Virus record (IMG/VR): IMGVR_UViG_3300034198_008039 | Span: 1 to 43,990 of that record | DNA: 43,990 nt | Source of the DNA: a virus | Strand: one strand, 5' to 3' | Shown here: in pieces, positions 7,662-15,846 of the stretch | Numbering within the stretch: position 1 is the first letter of the stretch | Layout of the letters: each line of letters begins with the position of its first letter | Notes under the pieces: generated by a model | Database searches by the model: none | The model's input: the letters and a program-made list of their open reading frames with translations, nothing else | What the model was told of the DNA's origin: nothing | Program-made: the position numbers and the translations under genes

Positions 7662-8275
7662 TATACTTTGGCCAATTCTTGATCTAAAAATTTTGTGAAC
7701 GCTTGGTCTGGAACTGTGCCTGTCTGATCTGCCCACACTCCTTGATCATTGATAGTGTATGTTTTGTTTCTAAATTGTAGTACAGCAGGATTGACACTGA
7801 TTACCTTGACTGCTAGGCCACCACCACTGGCGGAAATGTCTGGTGCAGATAGGCCAGCCTGTTGAACTAATTTGGAAAATAATTGTGCCACTTGATTTGG
7901 GTCTGCTTCCGCCGCAGTGATCTGATCAATCAATTGATTGAGTTCTTGACGATTCACAGCGTTATTGATTGATTGTCCAGCCAATAAATTCTTTTGTACA
8001 AATGCTTGCAATGTTTGTTTGTACAGTGTGGCATATCTAGCAGGATCAGGATTGGCTGCTTTTAATTGTCTAGCATACTGTAACCAAGCAGGAACAGCTT
8101 TGTCAATTACTGTTTGCATTTTTTTTGCACTGGCACGGTCAGTTTTGGCATTTATGCTAGCAGCGGTGACATTGCCGCGTTGCTTGGTCAATGCGCCAAC
8201 AGCACCAGCAGCAGCGTTTTTAATACCTTGCAGTATACCAGCTTCATTTAGCTGTGTGATTTCATGAATTTGCAT
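7661..8275 (-). CDS. Unknown protein, possible internal virion protein
   Basis: A 204-residue protein that starts MQIHEITQLNEAGILQGIKN. The first 13 residues follow the M-x-I/L-x-E pattern ending in E-A-G, like T4 head peptides cut by the gp21 protease after glutamate. The rest is alanine- and glutamine-rich and helical (AVPAWLQYARQLKAANPDPA), ending in a beta-like segment (LQFRNKTYTINDQGVWADQT). It is translationally coupled to the two-headed nucleotidyltransferase. Its composition and context fit a protein packaged in the head, but this is inference. Confidence 0.65.
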   Translation of the reverse strand: MQIHEITQLNEAGILQGIKNAAAGAVGALTKQRGNVTAASINAKTDRASAKKMQTVIDKAVPAWLQYARQLKAANPDPARYATLYKQTLQAFVQKNLLAGQSINNAVNRQELNQLIDQITAAEADPNQVAQLFSKLVQQAGLSAPDISASGGGLAVKVISVNPAVLQFRNKTYTINDQGVWADQTGTVPDQAFTKFLDQELAKV

Positions 8276-8510
8276 CTGTTTTTCTCACTGTGCGGGTAAA
8301 CTTACCAGGGTCACGAAGCTTGATGGCATTCAACAATTTGCGTGTGAGATTTTCAGCTTGCTCTGGTGTGTATGATTGGTCAATGGATTCCAGCAAACGT
8401 ATAGCCGACGCAATAACGTTGGACGCACGACTTTCAATTACATGGCGTTGATCACGCTCGATGTACATTGAATCCAATTCTTCTAATAAGCTACGAGTTT
8501 TCTTTTGCAT
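8262..8510 (-). CDS. Small conserved phage protein
   Basis: An 82-residue, all-helical charged protein (TRSLLEELDSMYIERDQRHV, ASNVIASAIRLLESI) with a basic C-terminus. From memory, similar small proteins are common in marine T4-like phages; no function is known to me. A GATAAATA late-type element lies 20 bases upstream and the ribosome site is AAAGG, so it probably heads the late unit running to 5781. It overlaps the next gene by 14 bases. Confidence 0.7.
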   Translation of the reverse strand: MQKKTRSLLEELDSMYIERDQRHVIESRASNVIASAIRLLESIDQSYTPEQAENLTRKLLNAIKLRDPGKFTRTVRKTDANS

Positions 8511-8529
8511 ATGGCCGGAACCTTTTTAT

Positions 8530-8537
8530 TATTTATC
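8530..8537 (-). promoter_or_regulatory. T4-type late promoter element (GATAAATA)
   Basis: GATAAATA on the minus strand in the 35-base gap upstream of the gene at 8510, one base from the T4 consensus. Confidence 0.6.
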
Positions 8538-8545
8538 GGTTAAGT

Positions 8546-9553
8546 TTAATTAGTGGTTCCACATACATCATTACAAATAACCAAACGACCTTGCTCAAAT
8601 GTAGGAATAGTCCAGGTTTTTTCTACTTCGGTAAACCATTCTATGCATTCTTTTAAAGAATATTCTAACGCATTGTTTTTTTTCATAATGGGTTTCAATT
8701 GAGCGTTTGCAGCTTGGTGATATTGGCCAGCGCCATAAGTGTGTGGGTAAAATCCGGTGTGACAACAGGGACTAACATCACCATTGGCAGCAATATAAAC
8801 ACTGCGTTGTTTTTTGACGGCACATTCTATTTGTCTGGGTATTCTGTCAGCAACAATATCTTCCAACAACACTGTGTCTGTGATTTTTTTATGAAACAAC
8901 ACGGTAAATTCTTTTTCTCCGGTGTAGTTACCCATGACATGGGTCAGCTTGCCTTGTTTGTCAAATACTGGCGCTGTGTTTCTACCCTGATTCACCCGGT
9001 GAAAATTTTTAAATCCCAGAGTTTGACTTAATTTTTCACATTGATCAATTTGATGAAGATTGTGATCAAATTCAATCATTTTCCATGTGGCATGTCCTCC
9101 AGCTTGAATAAAAGTTTGGGCATTTTTAATCACAGTGGACCATGACGTATTTTGTCTGTACAAGTGATGCGTGTCTTCAAGTCCGTCTAATGCAAATGTC
9201 ACATGAACTTGAGCTTGCGCCAATCTCTTCCAAAAATCACCGTTTCTAGCTGATCCATTGGTACTGATCTCAATTGTTAAATCTTTGTTGTGCTGTCGAA
9301 AGTACTCAACAATGTCAGGAGTTTCTGGATTCATCACAGCATCTCCATAGTTGCCATTGATCATGATGACCGTTAATTGAGATAAAAATTCAGGTGTAAA
9401 GATATGTTGAGCATAGTCCACTGTGAAATTCAATTCAGGATAGCCGCCGTTGTATGGGTATCCCCAAAATGTTCTTGGACACCATGGACAACTGGCATTG
9501 CACAGTGTGGATATTTCTAAATGGACATGGCGTATTTCATCAACAGAATACAT
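8546..9553 (-). CDS. Radical SAM enzyme with C-terminal SPASM-like cysteines
   Basis: A 335-residue protein with the radical SAM triad C18-x3-C22-x2-C25 (CNASCPWC) near the N-terminus, which should bind a [4Fe-4S] cluster. The later motif YIAANGDVSPCCHTGF with a preceding C (IECAVKK) and a C-terminal ICNDVCG resembles a SPASM/twitch auxiliary-cluster domain, often found in peptide-modifying enzymes. Substrate unknown. Its start overlaps the stop of the helicase gene (TAATG), so it is co-translated with gp41, an odd place for such an enzyme. It lacks the N-terminal cysteine domain seen in the four radical SAM proteins at 30-37 kb and so belongs to a different subgroup. Confidence 0.85.
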   Translation of the reverse strand: MYSVDEIRHVHLEISTLCNASCPWCPRTFWGYPYNGGYPELNFTVDYAQHIFTPEFLSQLTVIMINGNYGDAVMNPETPDIVEYFRQHNKDLTIEISTNGSARNGDFWKRLAQAQVHVTFALDGLEDTHHLYRQNTSWSTVIKNAQTFIQAGGHATWKMIEFDHNLHQIDQCEKLSQTLGFKNFHRVNQGRNTAPVFDKQGKLTHVMGNYTGEKEFTVLFHKKITDTVLLEDIVADRIPRQIECAVKKQRSVYIAANGDVSPCCHTGFYPHTYGAGQYHQAANAQLKPIMKKNNALEYSLKECIEWFTEVEKTWTIPTFEQGRLVICNDVCGTTN

Positions 9554-10953
9554 TAGAAATTCGCCTTTATTGAACCCAACAGTTGCTTCAATTTGGCACT
9601 CTGTACATCTGCCACCGGTGACACAGTTTCCTCATCACCGGCATCCTGTATTCCCACTCTGCTGGATGCTTTGATTTGATCCATCACGTTGGGTCGTTTG
9701 ACAAATCCTGAACTCTGTTGCTGATCTTCGGCCAAGTCTGTGATACGCATGGTTTCAATGTTGTATTCCAAATCTACCTTTTGTCCAACACCTGTTGAAC
9801 TACGCGATTTCATACACTGAATTTGATAGCGTCCACGCTCTTTCATGGCGCGACTTGTAAAAATACCAAACACGTTGTCAGCAGTGTTAATTTTAGAGAT
9901 ACCACCCGAAATATGACTGTGGTCAAATTCTACTTCTTCCACTGCTCCGCGATTCAACTGTGAAGCTGTGACCAACAATACATTTAATTCTTTGGCTAGA
10001 TTACGTAATTCTTCCGAAACGTATTTGTCTTTTACAAACAAATCATTGGGACTTACTTTGGCACTCACGGGCATCAGCAAGTCCAAATAGTCAACCATCA
10101 CAAAGTCCACCTTTATTCCCGTTTGTACCTGTACCTCTTTAAGATATGCTCTGACATCATTGATATTGCTCTGTGCCGGCAATGCTTTGATTCTATATTG
10201 CCCGGCCTTTTTGCTGTACAGTTTGACCTTTAATTCTGTGGTGTCTATGTCGCGGCGGATGTCTTTGGTGCTCATTCCTGCCAACATAGCATCTGTACGC
10301 AAAGCACACAGTTCTTCCGACAGTTCCAAACTCACATACACGCCACTGAGTCCTTGTTGCAACCAACTCAATGCAATGTTCATCATCACAAGCGATTTAC
10401 CCGATCCGGATCCGCCGGCGAAAATGTTTAATTCGCCGCGGCTGAATCCACCATACAGCAATTTGTCCACTGAGGGCCATCCTGTGGACACCTGCCCACC
10501 CGAATTGAAATACTTTTCCAGACGCATTTTGGGATCATCAAAATAGTCTGTGCCCATGTCCTTGGTCAATGATATCTGTACAGCATCTTTGATCAGTTTT
10601 TCCACAGGATCAAATTCACCCTTTTCCAACAAGTCTGCTGACTTTAAAATTGCACGTTCTAGTTCTTGACGCTTGGTAAATGATTCGAACTGTTCCATAA
10701 ACCAGTTGAAATGATCTTCGTTCAAATCTGGAATATGATTGAGTTTGATACCAGTTGATGCTGCAATTTGTTCTGTAACTGGCATGGTTTTGAATTCATT
10801 TACGTGCTGAGCAATAAACTCTGCTGCTGGACGCAATGATCTATCAAAGTTTTCAGCATTGTAGATGTTTTGTACCCGCACATAACTGCCAGCATCCTGG
10901 AGCATCATTTCCAAGAACAATCTTTGTACTTCAGTTCCGTAGTCTTTTAACAA
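9553..10953 (-). CDS. gp41: Replicative DNA helicase, T4 gp41-like
   Basis: A 466-residue DnaB-family helicase. The N-terminal domain includes VNEFKTMPVTEQI, as in gp41. The RecA-like domain has Walker A GGSGSGKS at 180-187, the Walker B region VDFVMVDYLDLL, and TASQLNRG (sensor). It unwinds the lagging-strand template as a hexamer together with the primase encoded just upstream, whose gene it overlaps. The frame opens with TTG at 10953, preceded by AAGGA at good spacing; no ATG occurs before residue 16. I therefore accept the TTG start, with an internal ATG as the alternative. Confidence 0.93.
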   Translation of the reverse strand: MLKDYGTEVQRLFLEMMLQDAGSYVRVQNIYNAENFDRSLRPAAEFIAQHVNEFKTMPVTEQIAASTGIKLNHIPDLNEDHFNWFMEQFESFTKRQELERAILKSADLLEKGEFDPVEKLIKDAVQISLTKDMGTDYFDDPKMRLEKYFNSGGQVSTGWPSVDKLLYGGFSRGELNIFAGGSGSGKSLVMMNIALSWLQQGLSGVYVSLELSEELCALRTDAMLAGMSTKDIRRDIDTTELKVKLYSKKAGQYRIKALPAQSNINDVRAYLKEVQVQTGIKVDFVMVDYLDLLMPVSAKVSPNDLFVKDKYVSEELRNLAKELNVLLVTASQLNRGAVEEVEFDHSHISGGISKINTADNVFGIFTSRAMKERGRYQIQCMKSRSSTGVGQKVDLEYNIETMRITDLAEDQQQSSGFVKRPNVMDQIKASSRVGIQDAGDEETVSPVADVQSAKLKQLLGSIKANF

Positions 10954-11887
10954 TTTGCTTTTTCCTTAATTCAATCTTTATCTTACTGTGTTCTCGTGCT
11001 TGCATTATAATTAGCAATGCTCCTAGTCTGCCATACTCAATCACTGCATCGTTTACATCTTTTATTTCATCTCCCCACTGGGGCATGCTCACTGACCACC
11101 CTAGTTCAATGGCACGATCCACCAGTTTCATTCCTGCTGCATCTTGATCGGGTACCACAACAACTTCTCTACCCAGACTTCTGATCACCCGTACTTGCGC
11201 ATCGTTAATTTCGGCATGTAGCACTGCCAGTCCTCCAATGCTGAGAGCATCAAATACACCTTCCATGACCAACACTGATTGCCATGCGTTGCGTTGTAGG
11301 TCAGTACCAAACACATACCCGGGTTGCATGTCATTTAGATATTTGGGGGTACGATCGTCTAGAAATCTGGTACAATTTCCCACCACTTGATTGTCATGCG
11401 TGAATGGAATAACAATGCCTGGACGTGGTGTTGCCTTGAACAAAAATGGATAGTCCAAACTGATACTTCTACGGTTCAAATATTCTATTGCTTGTGCTGA
11501 CAACTCTTCAGTGTCTGCAGGTAAATCACGTTCTTCAAATTCGATATCCACTGGCTTTTCAACTAGCTGTCTAGATTCTAAAATACCATTAATTGATTTG
11601 TGTCGTAGACTTTCTAAGTTAATACGTTCTATTTCTTCCTGGGGAACCATTAACCATGACAAAAACTTGCGTGCTTTGAATGTTAAATTACGCCCCAACA
11701 CAAAGCTGGCAGTATATCCACAGTTAAAACAATGATAGCTCCATCCTTCCTCGCCGAGCTTCAATCCGCCACGCGATCTTCGATCTTGGTTTTCACCATT
11801 GTGTACACAACAAGGTGCATTGAAACTTATCCAGCCCGAACTTGATGTCTTACGTCGAGCAGGTAGATAAGCGAGAATGTCTAGCAT
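10931..11887 (-). CDS. gp61: DNA primase, T4 gp61-like
   Basis: A 318-residue primase. An N-terminal zinc-binding region has C26, C27, H29 and the pair C53-x2-C56 (HCFNCGY). The TOPRIM domain has E209 in VLVMEGVFDALS and D247-x-D249 in VVVPDQDAAGM, the metal-binding residues. It makes RNA primers for lagging-strand synthesis with gp41, whose gene it overlaps by 23 bases. An SGNH-type gene ends inside its first codons. The layout SGNH-primase-helicase-radical SAM is a single tight transcription unit. Confidence 0.92.
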   Translation of the reverse strand: MLDILAYLPARRKTSSSGWISFNAPCCVHNGENQDRRSRGGLKLGEEGWSYHCFNCGYTASFVLGRNLTFKARKFLSWLMVPQEEIERINLESLRHKSINGILESRQLVEKPVDIEFEERDLPADTEELSAQAIEYLNRRSISLDYPFLFKATPRPGIVIPFTHDNQVVGNCTRFLDDRTPKYLNDMQPGYVFGTDLQRNAWQSVLVMEGVFDALSIGGLAVLHAEINDAQVRVIRSLGREVVVVPDQDAAGMKLVDRAIELGWSVSMPQWGDEIKDVNDAVIEYGRLGALLIIMQAREHSKIKIELRKKQIVKRLRN

Positions 11888-12621
11888 TCATACATTGTAC
11901 AGGAATCTATTTGGGAAATCAAGCGATCGCGGACAATTTGATGTCCAAGTTCGTTGGGGTGGCCGCCAGGCATGATCAGTTGTCGTTTTTGGTTGTCCAC
12001 ACGGTCTCTAAAATGCATGGTCCAAGAAAAATCAGGTTCTATAATGGTGTCCAAATTCACAGTCATTGGGGGAGGCATAATATGAAATTGCATAGTGGGT
12101 ATTTTTCTTTTGTGGCTCACACTGTCAAACAATAGCACTGCCTGTTGATAGTTCAATGCCGACAATTCTCTTGAATCAGTCAATACCAAATAGCGTTTGA
12201 TCATGTCAGTGAATTCGGGTCCAATTACACTGCTGCCAAAATGTATCCATGTGCTGTGTACAAACTTGTTCCAAGGAGGGTCGTTTGAATAATGCGTATG
12301 ATTGGGATTGTAGAAACTGGTTCGATCTGCTTCAGTCAATGCTACCAACACCAGACATTGATCCGGGTTGGGCTCATGTTCCAGCCACCAGAGATAAGTC
12401 CAAATAGTGCTTTGTAAACTGCCTCCGGGGATACCAAAATTTTCAGTGGGTACATTGTAATGTTGGCCCAACAACCCTAAAAAGCAATGCTGTTCTCTAT
12501 AGGGTACATTTTGTACCCAACAAGAGTGTGCATCTTTTTCAGTTGCAACCAACACAGGATCCAACAATTCGTCGCCGTACATCCAGGAGTCGCCAAACCC
12601 AACAATCTTTTTGAATTTCAT
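11881..12621 (-). CDS. SGNH/GDSL-family hydrolase-like protein
   Basis: A 246-residue protein. It opens with VGFGDSWMYGDEL (block I, nucleophile Ser in GDS), has FGIPGGSLQSTIW (block II-like Gly), and ends with GGHPNELGHQIV, the block V region with the catalytic His. SGNH hydrolases cut esters, often acetyl groups on glycans or lipids. No signal peptide, so it should act in the cytoplasm. Many phage members may modify or bind sugars; the real substrate is unknown. It overlaps the primase start by seven bases. A second, diverged SGNH protein lies at 33910-34842. Confidence 0.75.
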   Translation of the reverse strand: MKFKKIVGFGDSWMYGDELLDPVLVATEKDAHSCWVQNVPYREQHCFLGLLGQHYNVPTENFGIPGGSLQSTIWTYLWWLEHEPNPDQCLVLVALTEADRTSFYNPNHTHYSNDPPWNKFVHSTWIHFGSSVIGPEFTDMIKRYLVLTDSRELSALNYQQAVLLFDSVSHKRKIPTMQFHIMPPPMTVNLDTIIEPDFSWTMHFRDRVDNQKRQLIMPGGHPNELGHQIVRDRLISQIDSCTMYEC

Positions 12622-12639
12622 CTAGTAATTATCGATGAA

Positions 12640-13752
12640 TTATCTGTACTTTAAATTAACCACGTGTCCGGTTGAAATAATGACTTGTGCAGCAGTCATT
12701 GTGGGCGGTACTGGTCTATAGCCCGATCCGCCTGTGACCACAGAGATACTGGCAATTTGTCCATTGGACACAGTAGACACTGCTGACGCTCCTGCTCCTT
12801 CGCCCACGATTTGAATCAATGGCGGAGCTTGGTATCCTTGACCTGCGTTCACAATGCTGATGCCTGTAACCACACCATCTGCAACTGTGGCAGTGGCCTG
12901 TCCAGCATAGCCCATGCTCAGGTTGCCGCTTTCACCAGTGGTGTAGATTGAGTTGTTGAAACACAATCTAATCAAAGGATGCCAGCCCACAATGGTCATT
13001 GACACTGTGCCAGTACGGTTCAAATACTGTGTGGATTCTGTGATATTGTAAAATATGCTTTGATATGTTTCGGCTGCTTGTGCCTTGATAGTACCTGTAT
13101 ATCCAATCAAATCAAACTGAACAGTGGTAATGGCGCTGCGGGGTTCAATGAAACTTGAGTAAAATTCAGTGGATTGATACGGGGTGTAGTTGTTGATGGG
13201 TGACCCGCCCTGCAATGCCCAATCTGGATAGTTGCTGGAACTGGACCCACCATAGCTGTCTCGGGCTGTTAGATCTGTTGTGGGTATTGTGAGCTCTGCA
13301 CTGGGCACAAATTCAGGATATATTGAGTCCACAATGTCCACTGGAGCTGCAGCGCCTGCCTGTGCATCAGTGAACACTGCTTCTGTCAAGTTGCCCGAAG
13401 TTCTGCTGATACTGTAGTTTGCTGGTTGTGCTTCAATATAGTTCAGTGCATCTGCTGTCAGTGTGACTTTGGCACGTCCTGCTGTGGCATTGATAATCAC
13501 CATTTGGGTGGCCGTCATCAGCTCTACACCGTCTTGACTGATCAAGCGAAATATCAGGCTACTACCCGAAATATTTACAGGCTTTTGATCTTGGTTGATG
13601 AACTCAAATAGTATGACATTATCAACACCTTTGTTTATGGTTAGTTTTTTTGCGTACACAGGGTCGTACCTCATAGTAAAGTAAGCACCACTGGTGTCTA
13701 CTGCCAATACTCTGGTTTTTTGTTGATATAGATACGCCGTGGTTGAATACAT
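12640..13752 (-). CDS. Phage fibre or baseplate-associated structural protein
   Basis: A 370-residue protein. Residues 30-120 (KKLTINKGVDNVILFEFINQ, KVTLTADALNYIEAQPANYS) resemble the Ig-like N-terminal domain of baseplate upper/fibre proteins. The C-terminal region has two copies of a G-I/A-S-I-x(5)-G-x-GY-x(3)-PP motif (ISIVNAGQGYQAPPLIQIVG and ISVVTGGSGYRPVPP), a repeat common in phage tail fibres. The middle is S/T/Y-rich. It probably forms part of a fibre, whisker or baseplate. There is no chaperone gene next to it. The ATG at 13752 has no obvious ribosome site. Confidence 0.7.
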   Translation of the reverse strand: MYSTTAYLYQQKTRVLAVDTSGAYFTMRYDPVYAKKLTINKGVDNVILFEFINQDQKPVNISGSSLIFRLISQDGVELMTATQMVIINATAGRAKVTLTADALNYIEAQPANYSISRTSGNLTEAVFTDAQAGAAAPVDIVDSIYPEFVPSAELTIPTTDLTARDSYGGSSSSNYPDWALQGGSPINNYTPYQSTEFYSSFIEPRSAITTVQFDLIGYTGTIKAQAAETYQSIFYNITESTQYLNRTGTVSMTIVGWHPLIRLCFNNSIYTTGESGNLSMGYAGQATATVADGVVTGISIVNAGQGYQAPPLIQIVGEGAGASAVSTVSNGQIASISVVTGGSGYRPVPPTMTAAQVIISTGHVVNLKYR

Positions 13753-13795
13753 AGTTATTATTTAGCGATTTTAGAATTGGTAAATATCTCTGCTT

Positions 13796-14173
13796 ATGGG
13801 CAATGACATCTTTACCAAACTTGCAGACAAATATCCTTTTATAACTTTGTGTATCTACGCCACCACAGAATATGTGGGAATTATACAAAACAAAGACGAC
13901 ACTATCACCACGATTTACGATTTTGGCAGCATACAAGATCCGGATTTGAAACGAGAATTTTTGGAATTGGCCAATGTATGGTGGTGGGAAAGCAACAGAT
14001 CAATTCCTATCAATATTTTCCTAAAATCTGAGTGGGATCCATTCCGAGCCTATCTCAAAACATTTGTAAACAAGGATTTGGAAGTGGTCCACGGACCTGT
14101 GTGCAGTCTTGTTGATATGGCTCGTAAAAAGAGCAAACGCAAGAGTATTACACTGGTTCGGCGGGTTGACTGA
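13796..14173 (+). CDS. Conserved phage protein of unknown function (lone plus-strand gene)
   Basis: A 125-residue protein with KYPFITLCIYATTEYVGIIQ, a tryptophan-rich core WWWESNRSIPINIFLKSEW and a basic C-terminus (ARKKSKRKSITLVRRVD). I recall similar WWWESNR proteins in marine T4-like phages, function unknown. It is the only plus-strand gene in the first 22 kb; it diverges from the fibre gene and converges on the DnaE-like gene with a 26-base tail overlap. The basic tail could bind nucleic acid (inference). A TAAATA lies 10 bases before the ATG, which seems too close for a promoter with a normal leader. Confidence 0.75.
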   Translation: MGNDIFTKLADKYPFITLCIYATTEYVGIIQNKDDTITTIYDFGSIQDPDLKREFLELANVWWWESNRSIPINIFLKSEWDPFRAYLKTFVNKDLEVVHGPVCSLVDMARKKSKRKSITLVRRVD

Positions 14174-14726
14174 GCAAGTTCATATGCAAAGTCACCAGCA
14201 TTGCATATCCCAGGCTGTGAGCTTTTTTAAACACAAATCCTCGACTGGCATCGCCATCCCAAACTGATTCAAATACTTCGCTCCAGGGTCGACCTTGCAA
14301 ATGAGCCTTGCCCGGCCTAATGATTGAGATAAATGCTGCCATTCTAGGTATCGAATCTGGCTTCATTTGTTTCAGTAATTCTGCGTAATTGCCCACGTGA
14401 ACCAGTTGTTTGACCCACTCTATATCTGTCCACAAGCGTGCCCAATTGGGTTCTTTGTTCAACATAGTTTGATAATGCTCGGGACTCTTGACCAGATTGT
14501 ACACACTCATATTGAGCAAGTCTATTTTGAAGTAGCCACGTTGTTCAGCTGTTTCATAGTCTATGGCCGCACACTGATTCACTGGATCGTAGGGTATGCC
14601 TGTGACATAAACACCTGAGTTATGACGGCGTACTTGCCCTTGATGCATTTGTCTGGCCGGAATAGCCTGTATCAACTTTAACAGTTGATCTCTATCGGCC
14701 AAGTCCAAATCAATATCTGCACTCAT
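14148..14726 (-). CDS. Miniature DnaE-like protein (DNA polymerase III alpha palm/fingers motifs)
   Basis: A 192-residue protein in which blocks align by eye and in order with bacterial DnaE. ADIDLDLADRDQLLK (D4, D6) matches the PDxDxDF catalytic block. VRRHNSGVYVTGIP matches the GKHAGGVVIAP block. AAIDYETAEQRGYFKIDLLN (D69) matches the block carrying the third catalytic Asp (VKFDFLGL). PDSIPRMAAFISIIRPGK matches the FRPGP block. FKKAHSLGYAML matches FNKSHSAAYAL. DnaE is over 1100 residues, so nearly everything else is gone: no PHP domain, beta-binding or OB domains are seen. Whether it polymerises, acts as a nucleotidyltransferase or is structural is unknown. Its start overlaps the stop of the zinc-finger gene (TAATG). 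Confidence 0.75.
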   Translation of the reverse strand: MSADIDLDLADRDQLLKLIQAIPARQMHQGQVRRHNSGVYVTGIPYDPVNQCAAIDYETAEQRGYFKIDLLNMSVYNLVKSPEHYQTMLNKEPNWARLWTDIEWVKQLVHVGNYAELLKQMKPDSIPRMAAFISIIRPGKAHLQGRPWSEVFESVWDGDASRGFVFKKAHSLGYAMLVTLHMNLLSQPAEPV

Positions 14727-15397
14727 TACCAGCCTGCTTTCTTTAGTATATCTCTAGCGTATTCACGATCTGCCATGTAATCGGAGAACTTTTTGGTCCA
14801 TACTTCCGAGTCAATATAAGGCCAAACCATGGCAACTTGTGTAGCGTCTAGCTCACTTAGAAATTTCTGACCCGACTCTGAATTGTACAAAACCCAAGGG
14901 CTGATACGTCCCGACGTTACAGCATAGGCCATGGCATTTGAGTTGCCATATCTCAAACAGTCATGCGCCGGATGTCCGGATTTTTCGGCCCAGTCCATGC
15001 CAAACTCAATGGCACGAGCCAGGGCATCATTGATATTTTCCACTCGCAAATAATCCAACAGGTACTCTGTGTAGATCGAATCCTTGCACCAATGATCAAT
15101 TTTTTTGTTTTGACGGATTAGCCACTCAGTGAAACGCATAGGATTGATTGCTCGTATGGCCACACAGTGTCTGCCAAACTTGACAAATGCACGATAAAAA
15201 CTTGACTCTGCAAAGTCATCAAACGTTTTTAGTTTGGCCGAACCTTGAGTTATTTCGTAGAACTTTAGATATGCCTGAAGACCCAGTTGCACACCGCGTT
15301 CGTTGCATTCTTGATGTCGACGTCGGGGCTCACACACGTGAACCGCTAGTGTACTTTCTTTAAGGAAATCTTTTTTGCAATATCTACATTGATACAT
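14726..15397 (-). CDS. Zinc-finger protein partnered with the DnaE-like protein
   Basis: A 223-residue protein. The N-terminus holds a CCHC-type finger: C4, C7, H20, C22 in YQCRYCKKDFLKESTLAVHV followed by CEPRRR. The rest is helical and aromatic-rich (GVQLGLQAYLKFYEITQGSA, YGNSNAMAYAVTSGRISPWV). From memory it is conserved in marine T4-like phages with no assigned role. It is coupled by TAATG overlaps to genes on both sides, so it, the DnaE-like protein and the gene at 15397 should be made together. The finger suggests nucleic acid binding, possibly helping the DnaE-like partner (inference). Confidence 0.75.
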   Translation of the reverse strand: MYQCRYCKKDFLKESTLAVHVCEPRRRHQECNERGVQLGLQAYLKFYEITQGSAKLKTFDDFAESSFYRAFVKFGRHCVAIRAINPMRFTEWLIRQNKKIDHWCKDSIYTEYLLDYLRVENINDALARAIEFGMDWAEKSGHPAHDCLRYGNSNAMAYAVTSGRISPWVLYNSESGQKFLSELDATQVAMVWPYIDSEVWTKKFSDYMADREYARDILKKAGW

Positions 15398-15846
15398 TAT
15401 TTGTCGTTGCCGTGTGCCTTGACGTAAGCATCAAGTTCTTTTTTGGTAGTGATGGCCGCTAGCACTGCCAGCTCATCGGATTTCATGTTGGGGAATAATT
15501 CTGCCAATTGTTTCTTCATGGCACTGGCTCCAGCACTAGTTTCTTTCTTTTTGGGTGCAATCCAGTTGTGTCTGTGAATGCCCATGCCGGGACTGACTGC
15601 TGTGGCCATGAGCCACTGTAATTTAGGATGACGACTCAGTGCAAAGAAGTGCTTGTTGAGATAGTGATTGGTGCTTTGCACATAGTATTCCTGCATCTCA
15701 CGGGAACCTTGTATGCTGGATCCCCACCGTAGCATCAAGAATGTTGAGAACTTTTTGCGTTCTTCGTCAGTTAAGCTATCGTAGAATGTTCGATCCTTGC
15801 GGTCAAACACACTCATCTCGTTGGCAATGTTTAGTCGATCACTCAT
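15397..15846 (-). CDS. Conserved phage protein of unknown function
   Basis: A 149-residue protein with SVFDRKDRTFYDSLTDEERK, FLMLRWGSSIQGSREMQEYY, NKHFFALSRHPKLQWLMATA and HRHNWIAPKKK, then a helical C-terminus. The pattern is familiar from marine T4-like phages but has no known function to me. It overlaps the start of the zinc-finger gene (TAATG) and the end of the gene at 15839 by eight bases. Position within a DnaE-like/UvsW block suggests a link to DNA replication or repair (inference). Confidence 0.75.
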   Translation of the reverse strand: MSDRLNIANEMSVFDRKDRTFYDSLTDEERKKFSTFLMLRWGSSIQGSREMQEYYVQSTNHYLNKHFFALSRHPKLQWLMATAVSPGMGIHRHNWIAPKKKETSAGASAMKKQLAELFPNMKSDELAVLAAITTKKELDAYVKAHGNDK

